DNA from: JAEUMD01 sp050246945
GTDB lineage: Bacteria; Pseudomonadota; Alphaproteobacteria; Rhizobiales; Hyphomicrobiaceae
Length of the DNA stretch: 64,000 nt
Direction of reading: 5' to 3'
Assembly (NCBI GenBank): GCA_050246945.1
Contig: JBFWVC010000002.1
Coordinates: forward strand, 248,001 to 312,000
The notes beneath the pieces were generated by a model, which saw nothing but the letters and a program-made list of their open reading frames with translations, was not told the origin of the DNA and ran no database searches. Below, piece after piece: positions 25,444 to 34,166 of this stretch. Numbering within the stretch: position 1 is the stretch's first letter; every line of letters begins with the position of its first letter. Position numbers and translations under genes: made by a program.

Positions 25444-26703
25444 ATGCACCGCTTCAATTTCGGGTCCATGGTGAAGCTTTTGCGCGATCGCAGCGGATCG
25501 GTCGGGCTGAACTTCGGCCTGCTCATCATCCCGCTGCTCTCCTTCATGGGAATTGCGGTCGACTATTCCACGGCGCTGAATGCGAAAGGCAAGCTTCAGC
25601 AGATCGTCGATAGCGCCGCGATAGCGGGCGCACGTCTGCCGGCCACTTCGAGTGAGAAGCGCTATGAAGCCACGATGCACCTGCTTCAGGCGTCGCTCAA
25701 CAACTCCGGGCTCAGCAATCTTACATACGACGTGAAGGCATCGAACGCGAACGTCGCGGTGAACGTGAGCCACGTCATGCGGACGAACTTCATGCGCGTC
25801 TTGGGCGTCGAGACACTCGATATCGAAGCCTCCACGGCCGCTCAGGCCCAGGTCGAAAACGGCGGCGTCGCATGCCTCATCGCCCTGAACGAGACGACGA
25901 ACGATGGCCTGCACCTCCAGGGCATCAACAAGGTCTCATCGCGCAATTGCTGGACATGGGTCAACTCGAACAGCCCGACTGCGATCAATGCCGTTGGCGC
26001 CTCAATGGGTACCGGCCAGGGCTTCTGCACGCACGGCGGAGCGACGGGTGCAGATCACTTCGCGCCCCAGCCCTACACCGAGTGCGACATCATTGAAGAC
26101 CCATTCGTCCAACGACTGAATGCCTATCAGCCGGACGGCGCATTTGGAGCCTGCGACAAGAACAACCTGAGCCTCAAGAACAGCAGCTATACGCTGAAGC
26201 CCGGCGTCTACTGCGGCAACACGGTCCTGAAGCCGCAAGCCGATGTCACGCTGGAGCCGGGTACTTACGTCTTCAGGGATGGCTATCTTCAGGTCCAGGC
26301 GCAGGCTAGCCTCAAGGGCGAAGGTGTGACGCTGTTCTTCGTCGGCAGCGGCACCCACATGGAAGTCCGCGGCGGAGGCAATATCGAACTCAAGGCTCCC
26401 AAAGATGGCAATCTTGCCGGCTTCGTCATCGTCGACCGCAAGTACTCGTGGAACACCATAACCGAGTCGGAGATCCAGGGCGGCGGCCGCGTCAAGATCG
26501 AAGGCATCGTCTATGTGCCGCAGTGGAAACTCAACATCAGCGGCAACGGCGAAATGAACCAGGACGCCAAGTACGTTGCCATGATCGCTGATAGCTTCTA
26601 CATGGAGGGCAACGGTCGCCTGTACGTCAACGCCGACGCCAACGCTGCCGACCTGCCGGACCTGATGCCCCGGATAAAGAACGGGCCGCGTCTTCTCTAT
26701 TGA
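25444..26703 (+). CDS. Orphan Tad-type pilus assembly protein (TadE/TadG-like N-terminus)
   Basis: A 419-residue protein. The N-terminal RDRSGSVGLNFGLLIIPLLS, followed by DYSTALNAKGKLQQIVDSAAIAGA, is the TadE/TadG pseudopilin-like anchor. The rest (residues about 150-419) is a secreted domain with beta-helix-like repeats (LKPGVYCGNTVLKPQADVTL, EPGTYVFRDGYLQVQ) and several cysteines. In flp/tad loci such proteins assemble adhesive pili, but no cpaABC or tadABC gene is nearby. The RBS AAGGGGGG precedes the ATG at 25444. It is followed by a tandem palindrome array. Confidence 0.82.
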   Translation: MHRFNFGSMVKLLRDRSGSVGLNFGLLIIPLLSFMGIAVDYSTALNAKGKLQQIVDSAAIAGARLPATSSEKRYEATMHLLQASLNNSGLSNLTYDVKASNANVAVNVSHVMRTNFMRVLGVETLDIEASTAAQAQVENGGVACLIALNETTNDGLHLQGINKVSSRNCWTWVNSNSPTAINAVGASMGTGQGFCTHGGATGADHFAPQPYTECDIIEDPFVQRLNAYQPDGAFGACDKNNLSLKNSSYTLKPGVYCGNTVLKPQADVTLEPGTYVFRDGYLQVQAQASLKGEGVTLFFVGSGTHMEVRGGGNIELKAPKDGNLAGFVIVDRKYSWNTITESEIQGGGRVKIEGIVYVPQWKLNISGNGEMNQDAKYVAMIADSFYMEGNGRLYVNADANAADLPDLMPRIKNGPRLLY

Positions 26704-26764
26704 GAACAAGATCGGATGCACTCCCCAGCGACGATTAGGGCCGCTCTGACAAGCCGGCCCTAAT

Positions 26765-27000
26765 GCATGCCGCGCAAAAGTGTGCAGCGGTTTTGCGACA
26801 ACGGCATGCATCAGGATGTGGTTCATGCCGCGCAAAAGTATGCAGCGGTTTTGCGACAACGGCATGCATCAGGATGTGGTTCATGCCGCGCAAAAGTATG
26901 CAGCAGCTTTGCGACAACGGCATGCATCAGGATGTGGTTCATGCCGCGCAAAAGTATGCAGCAGCTTTGCGACAACGACATGCACAAAGAGAGGACTTGA
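26765..27000. repeat. Four tandem 58-bp palindromic repeats (family A variant)
   Basis: Four head-to-tail copies with a 58-base period, starting near 26767, 26825, 26883 and 26941. Each holds a palindrome with outer GCATGCCG / CGGCATGC arms (the fourth slightly changed), inner CGCAAAA / TTTTGCG arms and the core GTGTGCAGCGG or ATGCAGCAG, followed by ATCAGGATGTGGTTC. The core is that of repeat family A. Overlapping open frames here are by-products of the repeats. The array ends about 60 bases before the 3' end of the hydroxypyruvate isomerase gene. Confidence 0.9.
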
Positions 27001-27059
27001 ATTGTCAGCAGCAAATCTGAAAATTCGCAACACGCTCTAGGGTTCGGACCCTTGCCGCT

Positions 27060-27833
27060 TCAGACGTGCTGCACGACGCCGCGCATCCAGGCAAGACCGT
27101 CCTCGGTTCGCCCACGCGGCCGGTACTCGCAACCGACCCAGCCCTTATAGCCGCTCGCGTCGATGCGCCCGAAAAGATCGCTGACGTCGAGGTCGCTCGG
27201 AATGGGCTCGCCCCGGTCCGGCGGCCCCGCAATCTGATAGTGTCTGACGATGCCCGCATACCGCGCGATGGCGCCTTCCGCGTCGCCTTCCATGCGATAT
27301 CGGTGATAGAGATCGAGTTGAAGCCCGATGTTGGGCAGCCCCACCGCAGCTATGATATCGGCGGCCTGCTCTGTCCGGCTAAGGAAGTAATCCGGCATAT
27401 CGAAGGTATTGATTGGTTCGACGAGTATCTCGATGCCGGCCGATGCCGCTTTGAGCGCGGCCTTCTCGATATTGGCTTCCAGTACGTCGCGCCGCGCTCC
27501 CTGCCCGTTCAGCCCCGACATGGCATGCAGGCGCGGACAACGAAGGGTCTCGGCATACGCAAGCGCTTCGTCGAGGGCGTGAGCGAAATCGTCCTCGCGT
27601 CCGGCGAGGCCAGCAAGCCCCCGTTCCCCCGCGTCCCAATCGCCCGGAGAAATGTTGAACAGTACCTGCTGCAATCCTGCGTCTTCCAGACGCGAGTGAA
27701 TCTCGGCCGCCGGCCATGCATAGGGAAACAGGAACTCCACGCCCCGAAAGCCTGCTCGCGCCGCCGCACCGAAGCGGTCGAGAAAGTCGAGTTCGGTGAA
27801 CATCAAGCTGAGGTTCGCGGCAAGACGCGGCAT
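27060..27833 (-). CDS. Hydroxypyruvate isomerase family protein
   Basis: A 257-residue TIM-barrel of the AP endonuclease 2-like superfamily, closest by pattern to hydroxypyruvate isomerase (Hyi/OtnI): LAANLSLMFTELDFLDRFGA, GFRGVEFLFPYAW, LFNISPGDWDAGERGLA, EPINTFDMPDYFL and GCEYRPRGRTEDGLAWM. Metal-binding Glu and His residues lie in ILVEPIN and in the DLYHRYRMEGD segment. It would interconvert hydroxypyruvate and tartronate semialdehyde or a related 2-oxo acid. The start at 27833 has AGAGGGGG upstream. It stands alone here without gcl or glxR. Confidence 0.85.
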   Translation of the reverse strand: MPRLAANLSLMFTELDFLDRFGAAARAGFRGVEFLFPYAWPAAEIHSRLEDAGLQQVLFNISPGDWDAGERGLAGLAGREDDFAHALDEALAYAETLRCPRLHAMSGLNGQGARRDVLEANIEKAALKAASAGIEILVEPINTFDMPDYFLSRTEQAADIIAAVGLPNIGLQLDLYHRYRMEGDAEGAIARYAGIVRHYQIAGPPDRGEPIPSDLDVSDLFGRIDASGYKGWVGCEYRPRGRTEDGLAWMRGVVQHV

Positions 27834-27936
27834 GGTTCCCCCTCTGTTGGGCGGGCCTCTCTCAGCCGGCGGCGGCCCTCGCATCCTTTCCGGCGCAGCC
27901 TCTTCTACTTCGCCCCAAGCCTCAATCGCCCAAGCT

Positions 27937-28356
27937 TCAATCGAACGAACGCGCCGAGCGGCCCCTCTTCAGATCGCTCCGCCGCGCCTTTTCGTCGAGC
28001 CTTCTCTTCTTCGACGCCAATGTCGGCCGCGTCTTGATGCGCGGCTTGGGCGGCACTGCGGCTTGCGCGATCAATTCGGCGAGACGTGCGCGCGCATCCT
28101 CGCGGTTGCGCTCCTGCGTACGAAACCTCTCGGCCCGGATCACCAGCACGCCCTCGTCGGTCATGCGCCGACCGGCAAGCGCCGCCAGCCGCTTGCGCAC
28201 ATCCTCCGTCAGCGATGGCGAGCCCCGCGCGTTGAACCGCAGCTCGACCGCAGTAGAGACCTTGTTGACGTTCTGCCCGCCCGGACCGGACGCGCGAACG
28301 AAACGCTCTTCGAGTTCTTCGTCTGGGATCGATATACGCGCCGTCACCTTGAGCAT
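27937..28356 (-). CDS. arfB: Ribosome-rescue peptidyl-tRNA hydrolase ArfB
   Basis: A 139-residue protein of the ArfB/YaeJ type. The GGQ hydrolysis motif is at residues 26-28 in SGPGGQNVNK, and the basic C-terminal tail (KPRIKTRPTLASKKRRLDEK and on) is the part that enters the empty mRNA channel of stalled ribosomes. It releases peptides from ribosomes stalled without a stop codon, backing up tmRNA. It lies between the isomerase gene and the flavin reductase gene on the same strand, 12 bases after the latter. Confidence 0.95.
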   Translation of the reverse strand: MLKVTARISIPDEELEERFVRASGPGGQNVNKVSTAVELRFNARGSPSLTEDVRKRLAALAGRRMTDEGVLVIRAERFRTQERNREDARARLAELIAQAAVPPKPRIKTRPTLASKKRRLDEKARRSDLKRGRSARSFD

Positions 28357-28368
28357 GCCGCACCCGCC

Positions 28369-28884
28369 TCAGCGCTCGCCAAGGTTCCAGTAGTCGCCAC
28401 GGAAGTAGAGCAGCGGCTGGGCCTCCGACCGGGTCGCGCCATCGACGACGCGGCCGATGAAGATCGTATGTGTGGAAAAGCCGTGGCTTTCGACCAGTTC
28501 GCAATCGAGTGCAGCCAAGGCATGATCGAGCACGGGAGCGCCCGTCTTGAGCCGGCCCCACGCGTGCCCATCGAAGCGCTCTTCGCCATGCACGCCGCTG
28601 TTGCCCGAGAAACGCACGGCCACGTCCTGCTGATCGGCCGCCAGGATGTTCACGGAAAACGCTTTCGATTGCGCGATGAGGTCGTGCGCGCCGACCTTGC
28701 GCTGCACACATACCAGAAGCGTCGGTGGATGGTCGGACAGCGAGGAGAACGCCGTCGCCGTGAGCCCGGCACGCACGCTCCCGGCCTGTGTCGCGACGAT
28801 AGCGACGGCGCCGGCCTGATGCCGCATCAATGCCCTGTAGCTGCGTGCGGAAATCCCGCCGGCATCGCCCGGATCTCGGTCCAT
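28369..28884 (-). CDS. Flavin reductase-like domain protein
   Basis: A 171-residue FMN-binding split-barrel protein of the flavin reductase family: SYRALMRHQAGAVAIVAT, GLTATAFSSLSDHPPTLLVC, FSVNILAADQQDVAVRFSG and IGRVVDGATRSEAQPLLYF. Such proteins pass electrons from NAD(P)H to flavin for two-component monooxygenases. The ATG at 28884 is used here; a TTG nine bases upstream has better spacing to GAGGAG and may be the true start. No partner monooxygenase is next to it. Together with arfB it probably forms a two-gene transcript. Confidence 0.85.
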   Translation of the reverse strand: MDRDPGDAGGISARSYRALMRHQAGAVAIVATQAGSVRAGLTATAFSSLSDHPPTLLVCVQRKVGAHDLIAQSKAFSVNILAADQQDVAVRFSGNSGVHGEERFDGHAWGRLKTGAPVLDHALAALDCELVESHGFSTHTIFIGRVVDGATRSEAQPLLYFRGDYWNLGER

Positions 28885-29259
28885 CAACGTCAATGAGTGC
28901 TCCTCGCGCTCTGCTCTGATGCCCCTGCCGGAAGACGTGCGGCTGCCGGTCAGGGGCCGCCGACGGTCGTCTCCCTCGGCCGCCATGGCAAGAGATTTAT
29001 GTTCGAACGTCTGTATTTATAGGGCTTCGGCGCTGGCGTCGCATGAAAATCGCGGAGATCTGTTGGTGCCGAAGCCGCGTTTCCAGCACGCGCGCGCAGG
29101 GCGGCATTGGCCAACCATGTTGCGCTGTTGGAACAGCCTGCGCGCATGTGACCATTGGGACATGTTGAGTGGGGGTCCACAGCGTTTCGGCGTGAAAAAC
29201 ATTTTCGAAACAATGGACTGGAGCGTGAGCGTGTTTCCGCGAGCCGTGAACACGGCCTG

Positions 29260-29328
29260 GTGTCGTGATCGCGAGATTCGTCTCGTTCTGCAACGAGAGC
29301 CGGACGAATTTCGCGCTTCTGACGACAC
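29260..29328 (+). repeat. Palindromic element family D, copy 2
   Basis: A 69-base element, GTGTCGTGATCGCGA to TCTGACGACAC, same length and orientation as the copy at 20025. It lies in the 675-base gap between the flavin reductase and the FAD oxidoreductase genes. Upstream, 28990-29259 contains no gene that I can support, though a GTGTTTCCGCG / CACGG dyad near 29230 resembles the second module next to some family A copies. Confidence 0.85.
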
Positions 29329-29347
29329 TGGAAATATCAATGACATG

Positions 29348-29420
29348 GCGCGATTCGGATCGAGAAATCCGCCGCGCCACCCAGCCAAAAAGTATGCCGC
29401 GGATTTCGCTATCATCACAC
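29348..29420 (+). repeat. Palindromic element family C, copy 3 (diverged)
   Basis: A 73-base element with GATCGAGAAATCCGC and GCGGATTTCGCTATC arms and right end ATCACAC. The left end is mutated (GCGCGATT instead of GTGTGATT). It joins element E through a shared TA at 29421-29422. Confidence 0.8.
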
Positions 29421-29422
29421 TA

Positions 29423-29486
29423 GTGTTCTGGATCGAACGTTTGATTTCCGGGCGAAGGTCGTCAAACGATCGTGAATCCAGAACAC
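29423..29486 (+). repeat. Palindromic element E (single copy in window)
   Basis: A 64-base element with ends GTGTTCTGGATC and GATCCAGAACAC-like (GTGAATCCAGAACAC), and inner GAACGTTTGA / TCAAACGATC arms. It is preceded by CTAG made with the neighbouring element C. Only one copy is visible here, but ends and layout match families B, C and D. Confidence 0.7.
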
Positions 29487-29559
29487 AAACAAAAGAATGC
29501 TAGGGTTCCGGGCTGGCGCGTCGGGGCCCGACAGGGAACCAAGCATCAGAGTCGGAACA

Positions 29560-31212
29560 CTAGCGCAGGCCCCTGCCCGGCGACAGGCGCCGCCACGCCG
29601 GTGTCATGTCCTTGAGGATCTCACGCGCAGCATTCCTTCCCGGCAACCCGGTCACGCCGCCGCCCGGATGCGCCCCCGATCCGCACAGGTACAGTCCTGC
29701 CAGCGGCATCCGGTAGTCGGCGTGCCCGAGCAGAGGTCGCGCCGAAAAGAGCTGGTTCAGGTTGAGTTGCCCGTGGAAGATGTCGCCGTCGACCATCCCA
29801 AAACGCCGTTCCAGATCCAGTGGCGAGAGGACTTGCCGAGCAATCACGCTGTCCTTGAAGTTGGGCGCATAGGCCGTCAGCGTGTCGATAACGACGTCAG
29901 CGAAGGCCTCGCGCTCGCGCGGATCGGCCCATGATCGCCCGACGGGAAGCACGGGCGCCACATGCTGAACGAACAGGCTCGCCACGTGTTGTCCGGCCGG
30001 CGCCAGAGTGGCGTCGAGCGTTGACGGGATCAGCATCTCGACGACTGGCCGCCGCGACCAGCCATCACGGCGCGCGTCAATATAGGCATCCTCGAGATAT
30101 GTGAGCGTCGGACCGATGATGATGCCGGCTCCGTGATGTGGGGCCGCCACCTTGCCCGGCAGGCACGTGAAATCGGGAAGCTCGCTCAGCGCGACGTTCA
30201 TGCGGAATGTACCCGAACCGGTCTTGAAGGCACCAAGCCGGCGATGCGTCTCCGCATCAATCGCGCCTTCGGGCACCATTCGGCCGAATAGAAGCTTCGG
30301 ACCGACGTTGGCAGCGACGGCGCGCGCGCGCACTGTTTCGCCAGATTCAAGCACCACGCCCGTGGCCCGACCATTCTCGACCAGCACGTCGCGCACTGCC
30401 GCTTGCGTACGTATGGCGCCACCTGCTGCGCTGACCGCTGCGCCCATCGCCTGCGTGATGGCGCCCATACCGCCGACTGCGTGCCCCCATACACCGGGCT
30501 TCCCGTTCACCTCGCCGAAGCAGTGGTGCAGAAGCACGTAGGCAGTGCCCGGAGTGGAAGGCGCGGCATAGGCGCCCACGATGCCGTCGAAAGCGAATGC
30601 AGCCTTGACGATTTCGCTCTCGAACCAGTCGCCCAGGAAATCGCTTGCGCTCTTGGTGAACAGGTCGAGCAGCAGACGCTGGTCCGCAAGCGACAAACGC
30701 ATTACAGAACGCCCCACCCGCCCCGCCCTCAGCATCTCGACGATGCCGCCACCCGCGTTGGGTGGCGCCTCCAGCACCAGCCCGCGTAACACAGCCGCTG
30801 CCCGCTCCAGAGCCGCATCATAGTCGGCTAGGCGCGCAGCATCGTTCCTTGAGAATTTCGCAACCGCAATCTGCCGCGCCGCAAGGCCGTACGGCATGAC
30901 GAGCCCCCGCTCTGCATCGACCGGCCAGAAGTTCGCGACGGGACGCTCCACGATGCGCAAACCGTGGCGGCTTGTCAGTTCCAGGTCTTCGATCACGCGC
31001 GCGTTCAGCAGGCTGACGGCGTAGGACGCAACCGAATTGCGGAATCCGGGGTGAAATTCCTCAGTGATCGCCGCACCACCGATGGTCGAATTCTTTTCGA
31101 GCACAACAACGCAGAGCCCCGCGCGCGCGAGATAAGCCGCTGTCACCAGTCCGTTGTGGCCACCGCCAATGACCGCCACGTCGAATACCGATTGAGAGCT
31201 AGGGGTTGTCAT
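29560..31212 (-). CDS. Phytoene desaturase-like FAD-dependent oxidoreductase
   Basis: A 550-residue flavoprotein of the COG1233 (CrtI/PYROXD2-like) group. The N-terminal dinucleotide-binding motif VIGGGHNGLVTAAYLARAG is followed by VLEKNSTIGGAAITEEFHPG; the C-terminal FAD-contact region reads GLYLCGSGAHPGGGVTGLPG. Members include carotenoid desaturases and isomerases and many of unknown substrate; PYROXD2-type sequences such as this are not tied to carotenoids. No carotenoid gene is nearby. The ATG at 31212 (MTTPSSQSVFD) is the first plausible start. It appears monocistronic. Confidence 0.85.
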   Translation of the reverse strand: MTTPSSQSVFDVAVIGGGHNGLVTAAYLARAGLCVVVLEKNSTIGGAAITEEFHPGFRNSVASYAVSLLNARVIEDLELTSRHGLRIVERPVANFWPVDAERGLVMPYGLAARQIAVAKFSRNDAARLADYDAALERAAAVLRGLVLEAPPNAGGGIVEMLRAGRVGRSVMRLSLADQRLLLDLFTKSASDFLGDWFESEIVKAAFAFDGIVGAYAAPSTPGTAYVLLHHCFGEVNGKPGVWGHAVGGMGAITQAMGAAVSAAGGAIRTQAAVRDVLVENGRATGVVLESGETVRARAVAANVGPKLLFGRMVPEGAIDAETHRRLGAFKTGSGTFRMNVALSELPDFTCLPGKVAAPHHGAGIIIGPTLTYLEDAYIDARRDGWSRRPVVEMLIPSTLDATLAPAGQHVASLFVQHVAPVLPVGRSWADPREREAFADVVIDTLTAYAPNFKDSVIARQVLSPLDLERRFGMVDGDIFHGQLNLNQLFSARPLLGHADYRMPLAGLYLCGSGAHPGGGVTGLPGRNAAREILKDMTPAWRRLSPGRGLR

Positions 31213-31479
31213 CTGGCCTCAAACAAGTGTTGGGAACTTGCGGTGCATGAGCGTGGGCACCGCTTACGTTCTTGCACGAATCAGCGATTCGCGGTTGGCT
31301 ATCGGCGAAGTCTCCATCTACGGCCTATGTCGTCAATTTGCTGCACATGCAGCAGATTAGAGAATTGCAGATGCCCAAGACGCGACTTCAAAAATATCAA
31401 GCACGACCTCTGCCAGTAATCGTCGTCTCAATTGCTTGACCTACGCTTCGCTAACCACTCTTTTTTTGAAGTCCACGCC

Positions 31480-31851
31480 ATGTCGACACGATTAGCCACT
31501 CGTCAACAAGTCGCCAGCCGCGTCGATCTTCCCGCGCGACGTGACGCAGCATGTTTGACCAAGACGAGTGTCCCGATGCACGTTGCGCAAGCCTTCACTG
31601 CTGCTCCGACTGCCAATGCCGGTTTGGCATCCACGTCCGACCGGCACTCTTCCCAGACAACCCGCCGCAGCCGCATATTCGGTTTACTGCTGGTCGCAAC
31701 GGTGCCCGCCCTTTTCTGGACGGCAATGGTAGCGCTGGTGGGCCCTCTTGCCGGATACGCGCCCTCGCCCGCTGTCCTCGCGGCGATTGCGGTCGGCATA
31801 GGTGGGTTCTTGTTCGCTGTATGTGGTGCGCTCACCAGCAGCGCGCGTTGA
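31480..31851 (+). CDS. Hypothetical protein with two C-terminal membrane helices
   Basis: A 123-residue protein. The first 60 residues are polar and low in complexity; the last 55 hold two hydrophobic helices (IFGLLLVATVPALFWTAMVA and SPAVLAAIAVGIGGFLFAVC). The ATG at 31480 has a weak GAAG site. The membrane-like composition supports a real gene, but nothing identifies it, and the antisense strand has an equally long open frame. Confidence 0.45.
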   Translation: MSTRLATRQQVASRVDLPARRDAACLTKTSVPMHVAQAFTAAPTANAGLASTSDRHSSQTTRRSRIFGLLLVATVPALFWTAMVALVGPLAGYAPSPAVLAAIAVGIGGFLFAVCGALTSSAR

Positions 31852-31959
31852 GAGCGCCGGCTCGAGACCATAATCGTCCCATCTCCGACCAACTTTGATG
31901 CCGAATACGTTCATCACGGGATGCGCGCACCCACGCCGCGCGCAATGCTTGCCACGACG

Positions 31960-32244
31960 TCAAGCACCCCAATCGCAGACGAGGCGCTGGCAAATCCCCC
32001 GCTTCGCCCCGACTTGGCAACGGCTCTTGACGAATCGGCACTGACGGCACGAGTACGACGACAGGCAACCGCGCACCGTGCCCTTGCGCGTGAAATTGCA
32101 CGTGAGCACGGTCTGGCAATCGCGGTCGGGGTTGATGGATCCGCCTGGACCTTCCTGCGCGCGTGCAGGCGAGATCGCTGGCGTCACCGCGGTAAAAATC
32201 ACCGCCAACCCAGCACAGGCAAGTACCACCAAACGCATCGCCAT
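31960..32244 (-). CDS. Small exported cysteine-rich protein
   Basis: A 94-residue protein with a clear signal peptide (MAMRLVVLACAGLAVIFTAV, cleavage near ARA) and a mature domain of about 65 residues with eight cysteines: RDCQTVLTCNF, RGCLSSYSCRQCRFVKSRCQ, GICQRLVCDW. I recall similar small exported proteins in Hyphomicrobiales genomes without a function. GGGGAC lies at a suitable distance before the ATG at 32244. The pattern of paired cysteines suggests disulfide crosslinks; there is no CXXCH haem motif. Confidence 0.68.
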   Translation of the reverse strand: MAMRLVVLACAGLAVIFTAVTPAISPARAQEGPGGSINPDRDCQTVLTCNFTRKGTVRGCLSSYSCRQCRFVKSRCQVGAKRGICQRLVCDWGA

Positions 32245-32480
32245 CGACTTGTCCCCGCTGTGACCGGGTTTCGCTTTCGCGTGCGTCGCGGGCGAGCTGA
32301 ACTCCTGAGATCGCGTCTGAGGCACGCGATGAGAGTGTCGACCACCTGCGCCCAGCATGCAACCCGCGCTCGAGAGCATGGCAAACGGTCGCGCAGCCCT
32401 GTGTTGCCGCCGCCACTCGGAATGGCACAACACATCGCGCAATGAGTCTACTTCGGATGAATGAGGTGGCAGCCCGCTGG

Positions 32481-33377
32481 CTACTCCGCAGCCGCTTTGG
32501 ATTTCGGCTGAACCAGCGCCATGTAGTCGTTGAGCAACGTCTCGCAGATCTTGCCCGGAATGAAGCGCGCCGCGCCGATCTCGGAAACCGGAGTGACCTC
32601 GGCCGCCGTGCCGGTGAGGAAACACTCCTCGAAGCTCGCCAACTCCTCCGGCATGATGACCCTCTCGACGACCTCTATGCCCCGATCCTTTGCCAGACCG
32701 ATCACAGTGCGTCGCGTGATGCCGTCCAAGAAGCAGTCCGGAACCGGCGTATGGATGATCCCATCCTTGATGAGGAAGATATTGGCTCCCGTGCACTCGG
32801 CAACCCGCCCGCGGTAATCGAGCATCAGCGCGTCGGCGTAGCCGCCCCGCTCCGCACGGTGCTTCTCCAGCGTGCAGATCATGTAGAGGCCGGCGGCTTT
32901 GGTCTTTGCTGGTGCAGTTGCCGGATCGGGACGGCGATACTGAGCCATCGTCAGGCGGATGCCTTTGAGCCGCTGCTCCATTGGGAAATAGGAGCCCCAG
33001 TCCCACGCAGCGATCCCCAGATGGATCTTGGTCTGCTGCGCCGAGACCCCCATCTGCTCGCTGCCGCGCCAGGCGAGCGGCCTGATGTAGGCGTTCGTCA
33101 GGTTGTTGGCCTTGACGACGTCTCGGCACGCTGCGTCGATCTCCGCGACGCTATAGGGGATTTCGAAGTCCATGGTGCGGGCACCCGCGACCAGACGCTC
33201 GGAGTGCTCGGAAAGTTTGAAGATTTCGCCATCATAGGCGCGCTCGCCCTCGAAAACCGCACTCGCGTAGTGCAGGGCATGGGTCAGGAAGTGGACGTTC
33301 GCCTCCCGCCACGGCACCAGTTTTCCATCGAACCAGATGACGCCGTCGCGATCATGATAGGGAGCGATTTCGGCCAT
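32481..33377 (-). CDS. ilvE: Branched-chain amino acid aminotransferase
   Basis: A 298-residue fold-type IV PLP enzyme making Val, Leu and Ile from their 2-oxo acids with glutamate. Features: FDGKLVPWREANVHFLTHALHY near the start, substrate-side Tyr/Arg residues in AYIRPLAWRG, the Schiff-base lysine at about K160 in KTKAAGLYM, and the ALMLDYRGRVAECTGANIFL region with the PLP-phosphate loop GITRRTVIGL. It is divergent from petP, with 180 bases between the two starts. This arrangement next to petP-petR recurs in the order, to my knowledge. Confidence 0.96.
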   Translation of the reverse strand: MAEIAPYHDRDGVIWFDGKLVPWREANVHFLTHALHYASAVFEGERAYDGEIFKLSEHSERLVAGARTMDFEIPYSVAEIDAACRDVVKANNLTNAYIRPLAWRGSEQMGVSAQQTKIHLGIAAWDWGSYFPMEQRLKGIRLTMAQYRRPDPATAPAKTKAAGLYMICTLEKHRAERGGYADALMLDYRGRVAECTGANIFLIKDGIIHTPVPDCFLDGITRRTVIGLAKDRGIEVVERVIMPEELASFEECFLTGTAAEVTPVSEIGAARFIPGKICETLLNDYMALVQPKSKAAAE

Positions 33378-33557
33378 GCCTTGCTTTCCTCAACCGGCGC
33401 AAGCACCTTCGGGCGCTGCGGACCGAAGATGATCCCCCCACGTCCCTGAAACAGACGCCGCCGACTGCGACAAGAGCGGCATTTCGGAGAAGAAGCCGCT
33501 CATTTCCTTGCTCAAAATGACTTGCCACGACTATCAATCGGCTGCAAATAAGTCAAC

Positions 33558-34166
33558 ATGACTGACGTAAATTCCAGGTCTTGCGCAGAGCCCCCGATGA
33601 GACAGCGAAACGGCGCACCCCAAGCGGCCGCCTTGGTGGAGGAGAAACTCGCGCTAAAGGATCGCGATCGCCTGATCGCATGCGCCGAGCTCCTGTTCTT
33701 CGCCTATCGCGATTTCATCAACGATCCCGACAAGGTGCTGGAAAAATTTGGCTTCGGCCGGGCACATCATCGCGTGCTGCATTTCGTCAACCGCAATCCG
33801 GGCCTTCGTGTAGCCGACCTCCTGCATATCCTGCAGATCACCAAGCAGAGCCTCGCCCGGGTCCTCAAGCAGTTGATTGATGAGGGTTTCGTGACCCAGC
33901 GCTCCGGCAAGGAGGACCGCCGCCAGCGCCTGCTCTATCTCACGCCGAAGGGCACGAAACTCGCAGAAAAGCTCGCCAGCCTGCAGGTACGCCGGATCGA
34001 GGACGCCTTGGATCAGGCAGGACCCGGCGCCGACGCTGCAACGCAGCGATTTCTTTTCGCCATGATCGCAGAGAAGGATCGAGACCGCGTCCATGCGCTG
34101 ATCCGCTTGCCGGAAGCGCCTGCCGCGTTTGAGCCAATAGAACAGCAGCAACAGGATCGGACATGA
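33558..34166 (+). CDS. petP: MarR-family regulator PetP
   Basis: A 202-residue MarR-type winged-helix protein. The DNA-binding part is GLRVADLLHILQITKQSLARVLKQLIDEGFV with the wing SGKEDRRQRLLYLTPKG. In Rhodobacter capsulatus the petP-petR pair is needed for cytochrome bc1 expression; the same pairing, order and sizes here support the names. The last four bases overlap the petR start (ATGA). N-terminal residues 1-30 are variable, and an internal ATG at 33597 is also possible. Confidence 0.85.
   Translation: MTDVNSRSCAEPPMRQRNGAPQAAALVEEKLALKDRDRLIACAELLFFAYRDFINDPDKVLEKFGFGRAHHRVLHFVNRNPGLRVADLLHILQITKQSLARVLKQLIDEGFVTQRSGKEDRRQRLLYLTPKGTKLAEKLASLQVRRIEDALDQAGPGADAATQRFLFAMIAEKDRDRVHALIRLPEAPAAFEPIEQQQQDRT

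Noticed and set aside
26765..27000. CRISPR array
   Set aside because: Units are contiguous 58-bp tandem copies without unique spacers, and no cas gene is in the window.
26763..27020. Overlapping open frames of 60-86 codons in the tandem repeat array
   Set aside because: They arise from the 58-bp repeat, whose length is not a multiple of three, so all frames stay open by chance. No ribosome sites.
32245..33129. N-terminal extension of the small exported cysteine-rich protein
   Set aside because: This part overlaps ilvE in another frame; a signal peptide with a ribosome site begins at 32244.
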